Below are positions 23,490 to 33,225 of a stretch of 64,000 nt of DNA, in pieces. The notes beneath the pieces were generated by a model. It was not told the DNA's origin. It did not search any database and saw only the letters and a program-made list of their open reading frames with translations. This stretch comes from Ligustrum vulgare (lineage: Eukaryota > Streptophyta > Magnoliopsida > Lamiales > Oleaceae). Every line of letters starts with the position of its first letter. The stretch's first letter is position 1. The position numbers and the translations under genes were made by a program. The stretch spans positions 26,292,513-26,356,512 of the forward strand of contig OY743181.1 in NCBI GenBank assembly GCA_963555705.1, in the 5' to 3' direction.

Positions 23490-23770
23490 GATTAAGGCCG
23501 GAGATGGGGTCGCCGCGCGCGATGGAATGGATTCAGTTGGTGGGGACGCCGCGCGTTGCGGCGTCGGATTTCAGTGGTTGCGCGCGGCTTGCAGCGTCGC
23601 CGCGCGCTATGGGATGAGGAGACTCACAGAGTCGCGCGCCGCGACGCTGTGTACTTGGCTGCAGCGCCGGTAATGGCACTGCAGGCGACAGGTGGTGTGC
23701 GGCGCCGGTGATGGCGCCGCGTTCTTGTCCTGGTTCGTGGGCGGCGGCAGTTAGGGTTTAAACCCTTGCT
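23490..23770 (+). other. CpG-dense block in the Copia-2 leader
   Basis: One of the most GC-rich stretches of the window, with repeated cgccgcgcg words (about 23511, 23547, 23598) and many intact CpG sites. Short open frames occur but show no domain. In a plant TE, where methylated CpG decays fast, such CpG retention agrees with recent insertion. Confidence 0.7.
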
Positions 23771-23859
23771 GTCGCGTTTTTGGGGCAGGGGCCTGGGTCC
23801 GGAAATTTGAAGTCTTCAAGGACTATTTTGCAATTTTGGGTATTTTGTGTGATTTGCAA

Positions 23860-24560
23860 CTATGGTCCTCCCTCTTTATTAAGAAATTAAAGTTGATCCC
23901 TTAAAGTTATAAATTATTTAAGTTGGCCCTCAAAGTTCTGAAATTTATAAATTGAGCCCCTAAAGTTATAATTTAGTTAAGTCAGGACCTTCAAGTTATG
24001 GAATTTTATGATTCAGCCCCTGAAGTTTGAAAATTTTCCAATCCAGCCCCTAATGTTTGAGAATTTTCAAAATTGGTCCCTAAAGCTTGAAAATTCTCTA
24101 ATTTGGTTACTTAAAGTTTGAAAATTTTCATTTTCAGCCCCTTAAGTTTGAAAATTTTCTAATAAAGCACCTAAAGTTCTGAAATTCTCAAATTTGGTCC
24201 TCTAAAGTTTGAAATTTTTCATTTTCAGTCCCCAAAGTTTGAAAATTTTCTAATTCAGTCACTAAAGTTTGGGAATTTTCTAAATTGGCTCCTAAAGTTT
24301 GAAAATTTTCAAAATCAACTTTTAAAGATTGAAAATTTCCTATTTTGGCCATCTAAAGTTTGTTTTTCTTTTAAATTGGGACCTAATGTTTGGAATTTCT
24401 CTAAATTGGCCAATAAGGTTTTGGAAAAATTATAATTTAAGTCCTTCAAGCTTAAGATTTTACATAATTGGCCACCTAAAGTTTAAGAATATTGCAATTG
24501 ACTCTCTCAACTTAAGAATTGCTTTATTCTAAAGTTTTGAATTCTATAATTCAAATCCTA
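23860..24560 (+). repeat. ~31-bp minisatellite in the Copia-2 leader
   Basis: About twenty diverged copies of a phrase like cctaaagtttgaaaatttt followed by a variable c-t-rich half. Period about 30-31 bp. Copies in the middle (24000-24330) are the most regular and edges are degraded. Confidence 0.9.
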
Positions 24561-24724
24561 AAGTCAAATATAGATGCAAATCAATGAATTTCAGTTTCAA
24601 ATCTTGGTACATCGGAATCTTTTAAGAGATATAATATTCGAAAATAAGTTAGTTGAAGCAACATGTTGCCAAAGCAACCTCTCTTGTGGATATTAATTAA
24701 CTTTGAATATTAGAAGGTATTTGT

Positions 24725-25115
24725 GTGTGTTATTCATTGCGGATATTGATCGGCCCAAAGGAAGGTCATTATTTGGCTCGAATTTCACATGTACCTGTTG
24801 TGATAAACACGTGGCAATTATTTGGTTTAACGTGTGACCAATAAATCGGTCCAAAGAAAGGTTTATTGGTTAACATGTCTTATTGCCAGTGTTTGATCAC
24901 TACACTAAGGGAAAATTAGGTGTTTGTGTGTTATTTCATGCGGATATTGATCGGCCCAAAGGAAGGTCAATATTTGGCCCGAATTTCACATGAACTTGTG
25001 GTGATAAATACGTGACGGTTATTTGGTTTTACGTGTGATCAATAAATCGGTCCAAAGAAAGGTTTGTTGGTTGACATGTCTTACTATCAGTGTTTGATTA
25101 CTACACCAAGAGTAC
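24725..25115 (+). repeat. ~200-bp direct repeat in the Copia-2 leader
   Basis: Two adjacent copies (about 24725-24915 and 24925-25115) share tgtgtgttat, ggatattgatcggcccaaag and tgacatgtctta-like words. Each copy contains two hairpin motifs with a ccaaag loop. Confidence 0.9.
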
Positions 25116-25155
25116 CACTTACAAGTCAATATTTCTGTCCAAAGACTAAATATTG
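24743..25155 (+). ncRNA. Five-hairpin array upstream of Copia-2 gag
   Basis: Stems: 24743-24749/24766-24772, 24838-24845/24862-24869, 24944-24950/24967-24973, 25040-25046/25063-25069 and 25127-25134/25148-25155. Three distinct stem sequences (atattga, ccaataaa, caatattt) are each matched by their own complement, one with a G-U pair and one with a mismatch, while the loop keeps gg(c/t)ccaaag(g/a)aagg, or gtccaaag in the fifth. Likely a cis-acting RNA structure of the element (packaging, dimerisation or translation). The function is inference; no family name is assigned. Confidence 0.6.
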
Positions 25156-25202
25156 ATGTTGTGCTAGGTATCTTGTGATGGGCCCTACCATTATTTGAAA
25201 GT

Positions 25203-25760
25203 ATGATTTGCATAATAAGGTATTTATGTGAGCTATTTTGTTTAAGTGTTCTCTATTCGGTTTCAAATTCTGCTAGTAGTATATCTACAAGCTCAAATCT
25301 AATCCCTGTATTTATGGAACAAACTTCAAGGATCAAAACAAGAACATTAACTTTTGTTGGCTGCATGGATCTAGACCGTGTACTAGGGATTGAGCAACCT
25401 GCTCCTCTTACTGATGAAAGTTCATCTAATCAAATGAGGAACTTTGAGAAGTGGGATTGCTTAAATTACGTGAGTCTCACGATCATTAAGTGCGGCATTC
25501 TGGAAGCCTTTAGTGGCATAGTATCTAAGGAGGTAAATGATGCTAATGAATTCCTTGCCGAAATTAAGAAATGTTTTGCGAAAAACGATAAGGCTGAAAT
25601 AAGCACGCTTATGCAAAGCTTGATTTCAATAAAGTATAAAGGTAATGGAAAAAAAAAGGGAGTACATCATGTAGATGTCTCACACTGCTTCAAAACTTAA
25701 GGAACTAAAACTCGACTTGTCTAATGACTTGCTCGTGAATTTGATATTGATATCGCTTCC
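25203..25760 (+). pseudogene. Copia-2 gag fragment
   Basis: Open frame of 165 codons; the natural start is probably the Met at 25314. MRNFEKWDCLNYVSLTII and ANEFLAEIKKCFAKNDKAE are the Copia gag (UBN2) domain that assembles the particle. After the stop near 25700 a shifted frame continues for about 20 residues with family-like sequence. A ~95-bp direct repeat at 25763-25920 follows. No zinc knuckle or protease is present. Confidence 0.85.
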
Positions 25761-25762
25761 TG

Positions 25763-25920
25763 CACAATATAGTTAATTTAAGGTTAGTTATAACTGTCAA
25801 AGTAGAAATGGACTCTCAATGAGCTCATTTCATAGTGTGCAAACTTCTTGCACAATTCAGTCAATTTAAGGTCAGTTGTAACTATCAAAGGGAGAAATGA
25901 ACTCTAAATGAGCTCATTCT
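25763..25920 (+). repeat. Local ~95-bp direct repeat in the gag remnant
   Basis: gcacaatatagttaatttaa and its second version recur with ctc(a/t)(a/c)atgagctcatt at the end. It is a slipped or unequal-crossover duplication inside former gag sequence. Confidence 0.8.
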
Positions 25921-26059
25921 ATTTTGTGTGTAAGAGGAAGAAAAGTTGAAGCAGGACAGAACTAAAAGTTTTTTACTTGGCAAACACCTCTAAAGATAAG
26001 GGAAAGAAAACAAATAAAGAAAATAAAGTCGTTAAGGGGCTATTAATTTTATAATCCCA

Positions 26060-28026
26060 CACTTAAGTCAATTTTTTGAAACGGGAACTGCAACATTTTT
26101 GAGGATGTTGAGTTTGGGGGGAGAAATAAGGTTAGAGATATTGTCTTTAAGGAATAATTTGAGGAATGATCGGTTTCGATTCCTACTATTGCTTTTGACA
26201 ACGTACAAGTTTTTATGCATGTCATTGATCAAGAAGCATATCCGGAACCTCAATTCGACAATATTGAAGAACCTCCCATCCAAAATAAGGTAAATTTCAG
26301 AAGTACAAATTCAACAACCTCAATAACTAAAGCCATTAAGGAGATCCACGAGAGAAAGGGAAAAAATGCTATTCTGGATAATTTAAATAGTATTTTTCCA
26401 AGAACATAAGGAAATAATGGAATGGTGTAAGATGGTCCAATCAATTCCATCAGGCCATGCAGGGTTCTAACTCTCAAAAGTGGATTGATGTCATAAATAA
26501 GGAGTATAAGCATATGCAAGACAATAAAGTTTGGGATCTTATCCCATTACCAGAAAGTGTTGGTCTTAAATGCATTTTTTAAACCAAGAGGGATTTGAAA
26601 GGTAATGTGGAAAGATATAAAGTTCGTCTTGTATCTAAATGCTTTACATGGAATGATGACATTGATTATAAAGAGACTTTCCCTTTTGTTTCTACGAAAG
26701 ACTCTTTCAGGAAAGTTAGGTTGTTGAACATTTTGACCTCGAGTTACATCAAATGGATACTAAGGTGGCGTTTCTCAATGGTGACATTGATGGGACGATC
26801 TATATGGTGCAATCAGTAAACTTTGTGTCAGTAGACCCAAAGAAAATGGTTTGCAAATTAAAGAAATCCATTTATGTGCTCAAGCCAGCTTCTCATTAAG
26901 GGTAATACAAATTTCATCAAGTAATTATCTCATTTGGTCTTGAGATTGATGTTGTTGATGATTGTATGTATTACAAGTTCAGTGGGAGTAAGTGCATTTT
27001 CCTGGTTTTATATGTTGATTATTGCTTGCCACTAATGATATAGGTATGTCACATAAAATTATGAGATTTTTGTCAAGGAATTTTGAGATTAAAAATCTTG
27101 GTGACGTCTCTTTTGTATTAGGAATTCAGATACACCGGGATTGTTCTCGGGGTATTCTTGAATTGTTTCAAAAGGGCTATATTGATAAAGTACTTAAGAG
27201 ATTTGGCATGCAAGACAGTAAATCAGGGGACAGCCCTATCGCTAAGGGAGACAAATTTAGTCTCAACTAATGCCCGAAAAGTTATATTGAAGTTAAAGAA
27301 ATACAGAGGATCCCATATAGTTAAGCTATAGAAAATCTGATGTATGCTCAAATTTGTATGCGTTCGGATATTGCATACGTTATTGGGATACTAAGGAGAT
27401 ATTTAAGTAACCCTGAGATGGATCATTTGGAAAGCAGCCAAACATGGGTTATAAGGTATTTAAAGAGAACAAAAGATTACATGCTCACATACAGAAAATC
27501 GGATCAGTTGGAGATCATATGGTATTATGATTCCGATTTTTTCTAGATGCCAAGAAAGTAAAAGATCCACATAAAGGCTACATTTATCTGCTGGTTGGAG
27601 GAGCTATTTCCGGATGGAGTGCTTAATAGACACTTTAGCTTCTTTCACTTGGCAGCACAGTTGTAGCAATTTTGGGGGCATTTAATTATGGAATATAGCT
27701 GCGAAATTTTGTCACTGGGCAGCATATTCTGTATGGTATAGAAAGACCACTAAAGTTATATTGTGACAATAACTCAGCAAATTTATATTCCAGTAACAAC
27801 AGGAACTCAACTAAGTCAAAATACATTGACATAAGTTCCTGGTTGTGAAGGATACAGTTCAGAGTGGACACGTGTCAATAAGAGCACATTGGGACAAACT
27901 CCATAATTGCGGATCCGCTTACTAAAGTACTACAACCCAAGGTCTTTCATGAGTACATTACTCATATGGGTGTTGTATTTCTTAAGGATATTCGATTTCA
28001 GTGGGAGTTTGTATTTTTGGTGCATT
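26060..28026 (+). pseudogene. Copia-2 RT and RNase H remnant
   Basis: Starts abruptly in the integrase/RT linker (FEDVEFGGR), then QSSNSQKWIDV-like and YKVRLVSK motifs of RT N-terminus in shifting frames. The polymerase site near 27012 reads YVD and then shifts frame by a small deletion exactly at the second catalytic Asp, after which LLATNDIG resumes; this destroys the enzyme. The thumb region (27022-27270) is open with FEIKNLGDVSFVLGIQIHRD. RNase H (27340-27870) keeps MYAQICMRSDIAYVIG and DYMLTYR and the sequence ends with IIADPLTK and a stop at about 28026. Confidence 0.88.
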
Positions 28027-28400
28027 AGACACATTTATTGTCCTTTTGGATACAGTTTAAAGTTAAAGTTATTTACAGCTGTAAGGTTTCAGGTTTATTA
28101 TCTCTGAACTTGTTTGAGGATGATCTCACTAAAGTCGGACCAGTTGGAAATAGGCATGTTGAAGATCACATTACATGTAATTTCCATGCTACACATCCAT
28201 ACTTGATCCATGTCATTCAGTTATGTCGATATACGTGACCATTGAAGGTTTAGTTACAATTAATGTAGCGAAAGCCGCTTTGATCCTATGTTGATATAAT
28301 TGATGGACCGGATTGTTTGGGGATGCATTCAGTAATGATAGCAAAATTCTGAGTACTCATAAGGTTATGATTGATACACAATTGTAAGGTTACACATATA
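28027..28400 (+). other. Copia-2 3' untranslated region
   Basis: Non-coding, between the end of pol and the PPT. I see no further feature. Confidence 0.6.
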
Positions 28401-28415
28401 GCCCAAGTGGGAGAT
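28401..28415 (+). promoter_or_regulatory. Copia-2 polypurine tract
   Basis: gcccaagtgggagat directly precedes the 3' LTR. Confidence 0.85.
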
Positions 28416-28870
28416 TGTAAGGATTTTAATCAATCGTGTGGGCTTATATGTGAATTATTGTGTATTGAATAAAAGGCTATCAATTTGGTTAAGCCCATTT
28501 AAAGTGATCTAATAAGGATTTGGTAAATTGGGCTTTAATGCATCTAATTAAATGTATGGGCTTTTATGTGTAGATACCAGACCATTACCTAATTCATGAC
28601 GGGCCGGATTAGGTTAATTGGCAATTCAGTATATAAAGTCGGTTATGGTCCCTGAATCCTACGTACTGTTCATCTTGTATGACATCCCATCATCAGAGAG
28701 AAAATACGGACTACGTATCGATTTAGAAGATCCAACCAACCGAATCGTTTATCGTGAATCACGTTTGATTAAGGTACGCTTCCGCTTCAGTTATTTAATT
28801 CTTGATAATTCCAACATGATGATTATTTAGATTATAGATAAATTATTATCTGTAATAAGATTTTCTAACA
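28416..28870 (+). repeat. Copia-2 3' LTR
   Basis: 455 bp, about 98 percent identical to the 5' LTR. Confidence 0.95.
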
Positions 28871-28963
28871 CTTTGAACTTCCTGAAAATGAGCTCTCACC
28901 CAGCTGTAGTGAAACACTTCCCTTCCCAATGGCCGGAGTCAAAGGCCTCCACACAACATCGGA
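28871..28963 (-). pseudogene. Harbinger Myb/SANT-like protein, first exon, upstream half
   Basis: Starts at a Met (28963) and reads MKWDRHEHTIFIRCCVEAF, then HWEGKCFTTAG, a TGA in place of the domain's conserved Trp, and ELIFRKFK. This is the first half of the Myb/SANT-like domain. An upstream in-frame stop suggests the Met is the usable start or that a 5' exon has decayed. Copia-2 inserted immediately after ELIFRKF. Confidence 0.8.
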
Positions 28964-29437
28964 TGAAAATGGTATGCTCGTGCCTGTCCCACTTCATGTT
29001 TTTCTAGCCGAACGAACCCCTTGCCTTGCCCTTCCCCTTTGACGAGTGGGCCTCCAGTCGAGGATAGTCGGAGTCCTATAATGCGTGAAAAGAAGGTTGG
29101 AGATATGTGATGGGTCAAATGAAATAACTACAAAATTCACTGATGTGTAGTAAAGCCAGCCTTACCAGAGAGCCAGCTGAATTTGAACAGGTGTGCTGAG
29201 TGTTTTGCGTCTCCATCATCCTTAGTAGTGGCGGATCTGAATTTTGGTGTACATTACGAGATGTGGGTTTGTAGTGGAGAGGAGTGTGTGCAAGTTGGTT
29301 TGGGGATATTGGTTGGGAGATTACCGTTGCTTTTTACGTACAAAATTCTGAGCAACAATATTTAACTCATGTGGGCTCCACCACTTTGAAGAAAATAACA
29401 TGAATTACCCACTACCAAATGGGCACACAACTCAACA
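28964..29437. other. Harbinger upstream sequence and candidate Copia-3 LTR
   Basis: The left part should be the promoter side of the Harbinger element; no terminal repeat was found. The right part ends in ggcacacaactcaaca next to a polypurine tract, so on the minus strand it should be the start (tgttgagttgtg) of the Copia-3 3' LTR. Its outer edge is not resolved. Confidence 0.45.
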
Positions 29438-29512
29438 AACCTCCCACTTTCTCTAGAGTATATGTGTCATGTCTTACAACCTCATGTTTAGCAGATGCTC
29501 TCGAAAACCTTA
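29438..29512 (-). pseudogene. Copia-3 pol C-terminal end and polypurine tract
   Basis: 29438-29454 reads agagaaagtgggaggtt on the minus strand, a PPT. The remainder encodes the last residues of pol (KVFESI...), which join to LTKSSK at 30691 once the MITE is removed. Confidence 0.7.
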
Positions 29513-29904
29513 GGGTCGTTCTCTTTGTGTTTCGATTTTGGATTTTGAGTTTTGGCTTTTTATTTTAAATTTTTGTTGTTTGTTTTGGGATTGCTGAAAA
29601 CATGTTCTCTTTGTAATTTTGGAAAACTGTTTTCAAAAATAGAAAACTGAAAAATGCGTTTATTTTGTAATTTTTTGATATATTTATTTTGTAATATTTT
29701 ATATGTAAAAAATGGTTGATTTGTTGAATTACATTAATTTTAATGTTAATAAATCAGTTAGTTCTCTATGTCAATAAATTCATCATTAATATTGTTTCAA
29801 CTAAACAAAAATTTAACCACATACCAACAAAATCTTAACATAGATCTATATAGAATGGCAAAATAACATAAGAACTTCAAGTGAATGAAGTATCTCACAT
29901 TTAC

Positions 29905-29972
<68 letters not shown>

Positions 29973-30688
29973 TACAAAAAAAAAAATCTTAACATGGATC
30001 TATATAATGGCAAAATAATATAAGAATTTCAAATGAAGAAAGTGTCTCACTTTTACAAAAATAATAATAATAATAAAAATATAAATTTACAAAAAAAATA
30101 ATAATCTTAAAATGGATCTATATATAATGACAAAATAATATAAGAACTTCAAGTAAATGAAGTGTCTCACTTTTACAAAAAAAAAAAAAAAATCTTAACA
30201 TGGATCTATATATAATGAGAAAATAACATAAGAAATTCAAATGAAGGAAGTGTCTCAATTTTACAAAAAAAAAAAAATCTTAACATGGATTTATATATAA
30301 TGATAAAATAACATAAGAATTTCAAGTGAAAGAAGTGTCTCACATTTAAAAAAATAATAATAATAATAAATAATAAATTTTAAAAAAAAAATCTTAACAT
30401 GGATCTATATATAATGACAAAATAATATAAGAGCTTCAAGTGAAGGAAGTGTCTCATATTTACCAAAAAAAAAAAAAAAAATCCAAAACTCGCGTTTTGG
30501 TTGTTTTGGACTTTTTAGCACAAAATATCCAAAACGCAATAAACTCGTTTTGAGTTTCCTTTATATTTTTATTTTTTTTTTGTGTTTTGGAAAACGCGTT
30601 TCTGAAAATGGGCAAAGTGAATGCGTTTTCGATATTTCTGAAAATCGAAAACTCAAAACGGGTTGAAAACCGTAAAGAGAACGGGGCC
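29513..30688. mobile_element. Harbinger-type MITE with internal satellite
   Basis: 1,176 bp with ends gggtcgttctcttt and aaagagaacggggcc, flanked by tta (29510-29512, 30689-30691). Both arms are rich in gttttgga/tccaaaac words pairing over about 100 bp. It interrupts the RNase H end of Copia-3. The centre is filled by a tandem repeat rather than by transposase sequence. Confidence 0.8.
29831..30463. repeat. Six-unit tandem repeat inside the MITE
   Basis: Units begin at about 29831, 29985, 30103, 30191, 30276 and 30390 with aatcttaacatggatctata and contain aatgaagtgtctcac-like text. Lengths vary from about 85 to 155 bp because of (AAT)n and poly-A expansion, the longest being (ATA)n at 29907-29972. 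Confidence 0.9.
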
Positions 30689-30690
30689 TT

Positions 30691-31768
30691 AGCTTTTGAG
30701 CTCTTAGTCAATGAGTCCGTGAGGTTGTCCCAAGTAGCAATCTTACCGACAACCACATTTCCTCTATCAACCATCTTTCTTAAAATATGATATTTCTGTT
30801 CAACATGTTTAATCTTTTGATGACTTTGGTTCTTTAACATTTGTCGTTGTCCCACTATTATCCCGATACAGTGTCAATGGATGTGAAAACTCAACCACCA
30901 CCTCAATGTCCATTAGGATTTTCTAAGTTATACAACTAATTTAGTAGCTTCACAAGCTATCAAATATTAGACATTTATTGGTAGGATTTGCATTACTGAT
31001 TCTTTTATACTTCTTCAAAAAATGCCACACAATCAAGTGTAAACATGATCATGATGTAGACTTGTGATAGTCATTATCAGTCTAGAAGTTCGAACCCTTA
31101 TAACCCATCAGAATAGGATTTGGTCATCAGCATATAATTCCTTATTGTCAAGAGATATTAAATGATATGCTTTATCACCAATCAATGTTCTGAACTTAGG
31201 GTTAAATAGATATCGACTCTCAACACCAACGTATAACACATGTCAAGTCTATTATATAGCAATCATGCATGAAAATACGAAATGTTGATGCGTAATGTAT
31301 CTTACTCATGTGCTCCATCCCTTTAGTAGTCTTAGGGTACTTATTCTTAGCGAGTTTGATCTCACGTCTGAAGGGCATAGTAGTCTTCTTGAAATACTTC
31401 ATGTAAATCTGACAAGTCTTTTGTCAATATTTGAAGCTTAAGATAATTCTATTAGTTTGTTATTTCGATCTTTTAAGATCTAATTACCTAGAACATAATA
31501 TAGCTAGCTTTTCCTAAGTCCTTCCACTTCGTATTAAACTGTTGGGCCAATCACGCTTTTGTAGATGATAATGCTTACATATTATTCCTAATGAGTGGAA
31601 TATTATCCACATCAAGCACTAGAAAGATTATACTATTGTCCTATATTCTTATAAATAATGTGGCTTATTGAGCTTCTAATCAAAATCATAAGTCTTAGTT
31701 ACTTCGTCGAATCTCTTGTTTTAAGATCTTGATGTCTGTTTCAATCCATAGAAGGATCATTGTATTCA
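30691..31768 (-). pseudogene. Copia-3 RT end and RNase H, degenerate
   Basis: Minus-strand pieces: KIKHVEQKYHILRKMVDRG and DNLTDSLTKSSK (30850-30690) are the Copia RNase H tail; PFRREIKLAKNKYPKTTKG with SKIHYAS (31375-31265) lies between RT and RNase H. Near 31640-31500, LVLDVDNIPLI stands where the catalytic YVDD should be, followed by WLAQQFNTKWKDLGKASYI. Many stops and frameshifts make this the most decayed Copia of the window, consistent with its being the host of four later insertions. Confidence 0.8.
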
Positions 31769-32905
31769 TGATTACGCTCAAAATATACCTGCGGTTATTA
31801 CAATATAGATTGAGGTGTCAATCCCACGAGGAAACGTTAAACAATAAGAATTAGCGAACGAAAACACTTGACAATAATTAATAATAAGATAAACAAAAAT
31901 TAGATTAAGAGTCTAGTGATAAAATTGATTTTAGAATAATAAAATTGACAAGGCATCGGGAATCACTTTCAAGTCTGTTTCCACTACTTTCTTACTTTGA
32001 TTCATTTTTATAACTCAATTGCATATTTCACACCCCAAACATACAATTGGAAGAAATTTAATTGACAACCACAAAAACACAAGGATTTTTTATTGGAGAA
32101 AATTCATTTATTTTAAATCATGCTCTAACCTATCTTACAAGTTATCAAAAATCGACAATATATCACAAGACAATATTGCATTAAAAGATAAACCTGTAAA
32201 ATAAATTCAACAATAACACTTACAATTTAACACCAATCACATAAAAAAAAAGAAGGCATGACTGAATTTATATGAAAGAAGACAAATGTAATTTATCATT
32301 GGATAATAAAAGACTAACAAAGCATAATGAGTTCAATCCAAACAAAATTAAAACTAGTTAAAACATAGTTGAATCAAAGATAAAATTAGAGGAACTTAGA
32401 CTTGAAAGATCATCCCTAGCCTTGCTTGTTGTTTAGCCTGATTTGTAGCCCATTTCTCCTTCTTTTTCTCTTCCGAAACGAGTCATTTTCCTACCTGCAA
32501 AGTGCCCCAGCAATTTGCCTCTCTCGAGATGGCAGTGGGTTGTTTTAATAATTCCACCAGCTGGGCTTGGGTTTGGATAACTATGTGATGGCCTTCAAAT
32601 TTGATTTTGAAACAACAGCTGACTTTCGTTCCAGCAGTAAGTCTAATTGAAGGGATCACCAATTGGGCCTCATTTTCCTTAGCTTGAGAGTTAGGTGGTT
32701 GCTTGAGTTGGGCTTGGTGTTTGACTTGGACTTGAGCTTGAATTTGAATAATTACACAACGGCCTGAAAATACATAAAACAAGATAATTTCTTAAAATAA
32801 TATTTGTTCAATAATAATGGTAATAGAGAGATAACAATGAGCCTAATTTATTGAAAAATATCCATAATAAATCACTATCTCTACCATACTTTTTTGCATT
32901 CATCA
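31769..32905 (-). mobile_element. Solo LTR, Athila-like
   Basis: 1,137 bp with tg...ca ends and target duplication attca (31764-31768, 32906-32910). On the minus strand it starts tgatgaatgc and ends with a block resembling the end of the Athila-1 LTR (cgtgggattgac, then a tg-rich stretch). It has no PBS or internal region, so it formed by LTR-LTR recombination. It lies in former RT sequence of Copia-3. A 99-codon Gln/Ala-rich frame at 32483-32782 is not considered a gene. Confidence 0.8.
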
Positions 32906-32910
32906 ATTCA

Positions 32911-33225
32911 CATCATATGTTGCATCTTTTTACAAAGTCGTGTCATCAACTTTTACCGCAGAGATTACCTAACTGGACTCTTCGACCAAAAAGTACCTAG
33001 TAGATGGACTAATGAATCTTTGACCTTTTCTAAAGGGCGTGGATCCAAGATTGTGGCATCATTTGGAACCATGACGTTTTGTTGATGCCGATATCACTAT
33101 TAAGTGACTTGATTACCTTCTCATTATCCTTAACATTCCCTTGATATATGGAATTAGATAATAACTAATCTCTTCCACTCAGATCACATTGTCTGTTGAT
33201 GGTTGTTTGTCATGAGGTTGTGCTT
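32911..33225 (-). pseudogene. Copia-3 fragment between insertions
   Basis: Short degenerate segment lying, by order, between RT and the integrase C-terminus of Copia-3. Its own translation is too decayed to show firm motifs; it is assigned by the target duplications on both sides. Confidence 0.55.

Larger units (their letters stand above)
22652..28870 (+). mobile_element. Copia-2, Ty1/Copia element nested in the Harbinger gene
   Basis: 6,219 bp between a ctttg target duplication (22647-22651 and 28871-28875). LTRs are 455 bp each and differ at about 8 positions by hand count (near 1.8 percent), making it the youngest dated insertion here. PBS and PPT are intact. The internal region has a very long leader (2.1 kb), a gag remnant, then an abrupt jump to the pre-RT linker, so protease and almost all integrase are deleted. 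RT and RNase H are broken. It therefore depends on other elements for mobility. Confidence 0.95.

Noticed and set aside
23860..24560. Regularly spaced repeats that could suggest a CRISPR array
   Set aside because: Units are contiguous, diverged, ~31 bp with no unique spacers, in a plant retrotransposon leader; it is a minisatellite.
32483..32782. 99-codon Gln/Ala-rich minus-strand frame
   Set aside because: Lies within the solo LTR 31769-32905 and shows no domain.
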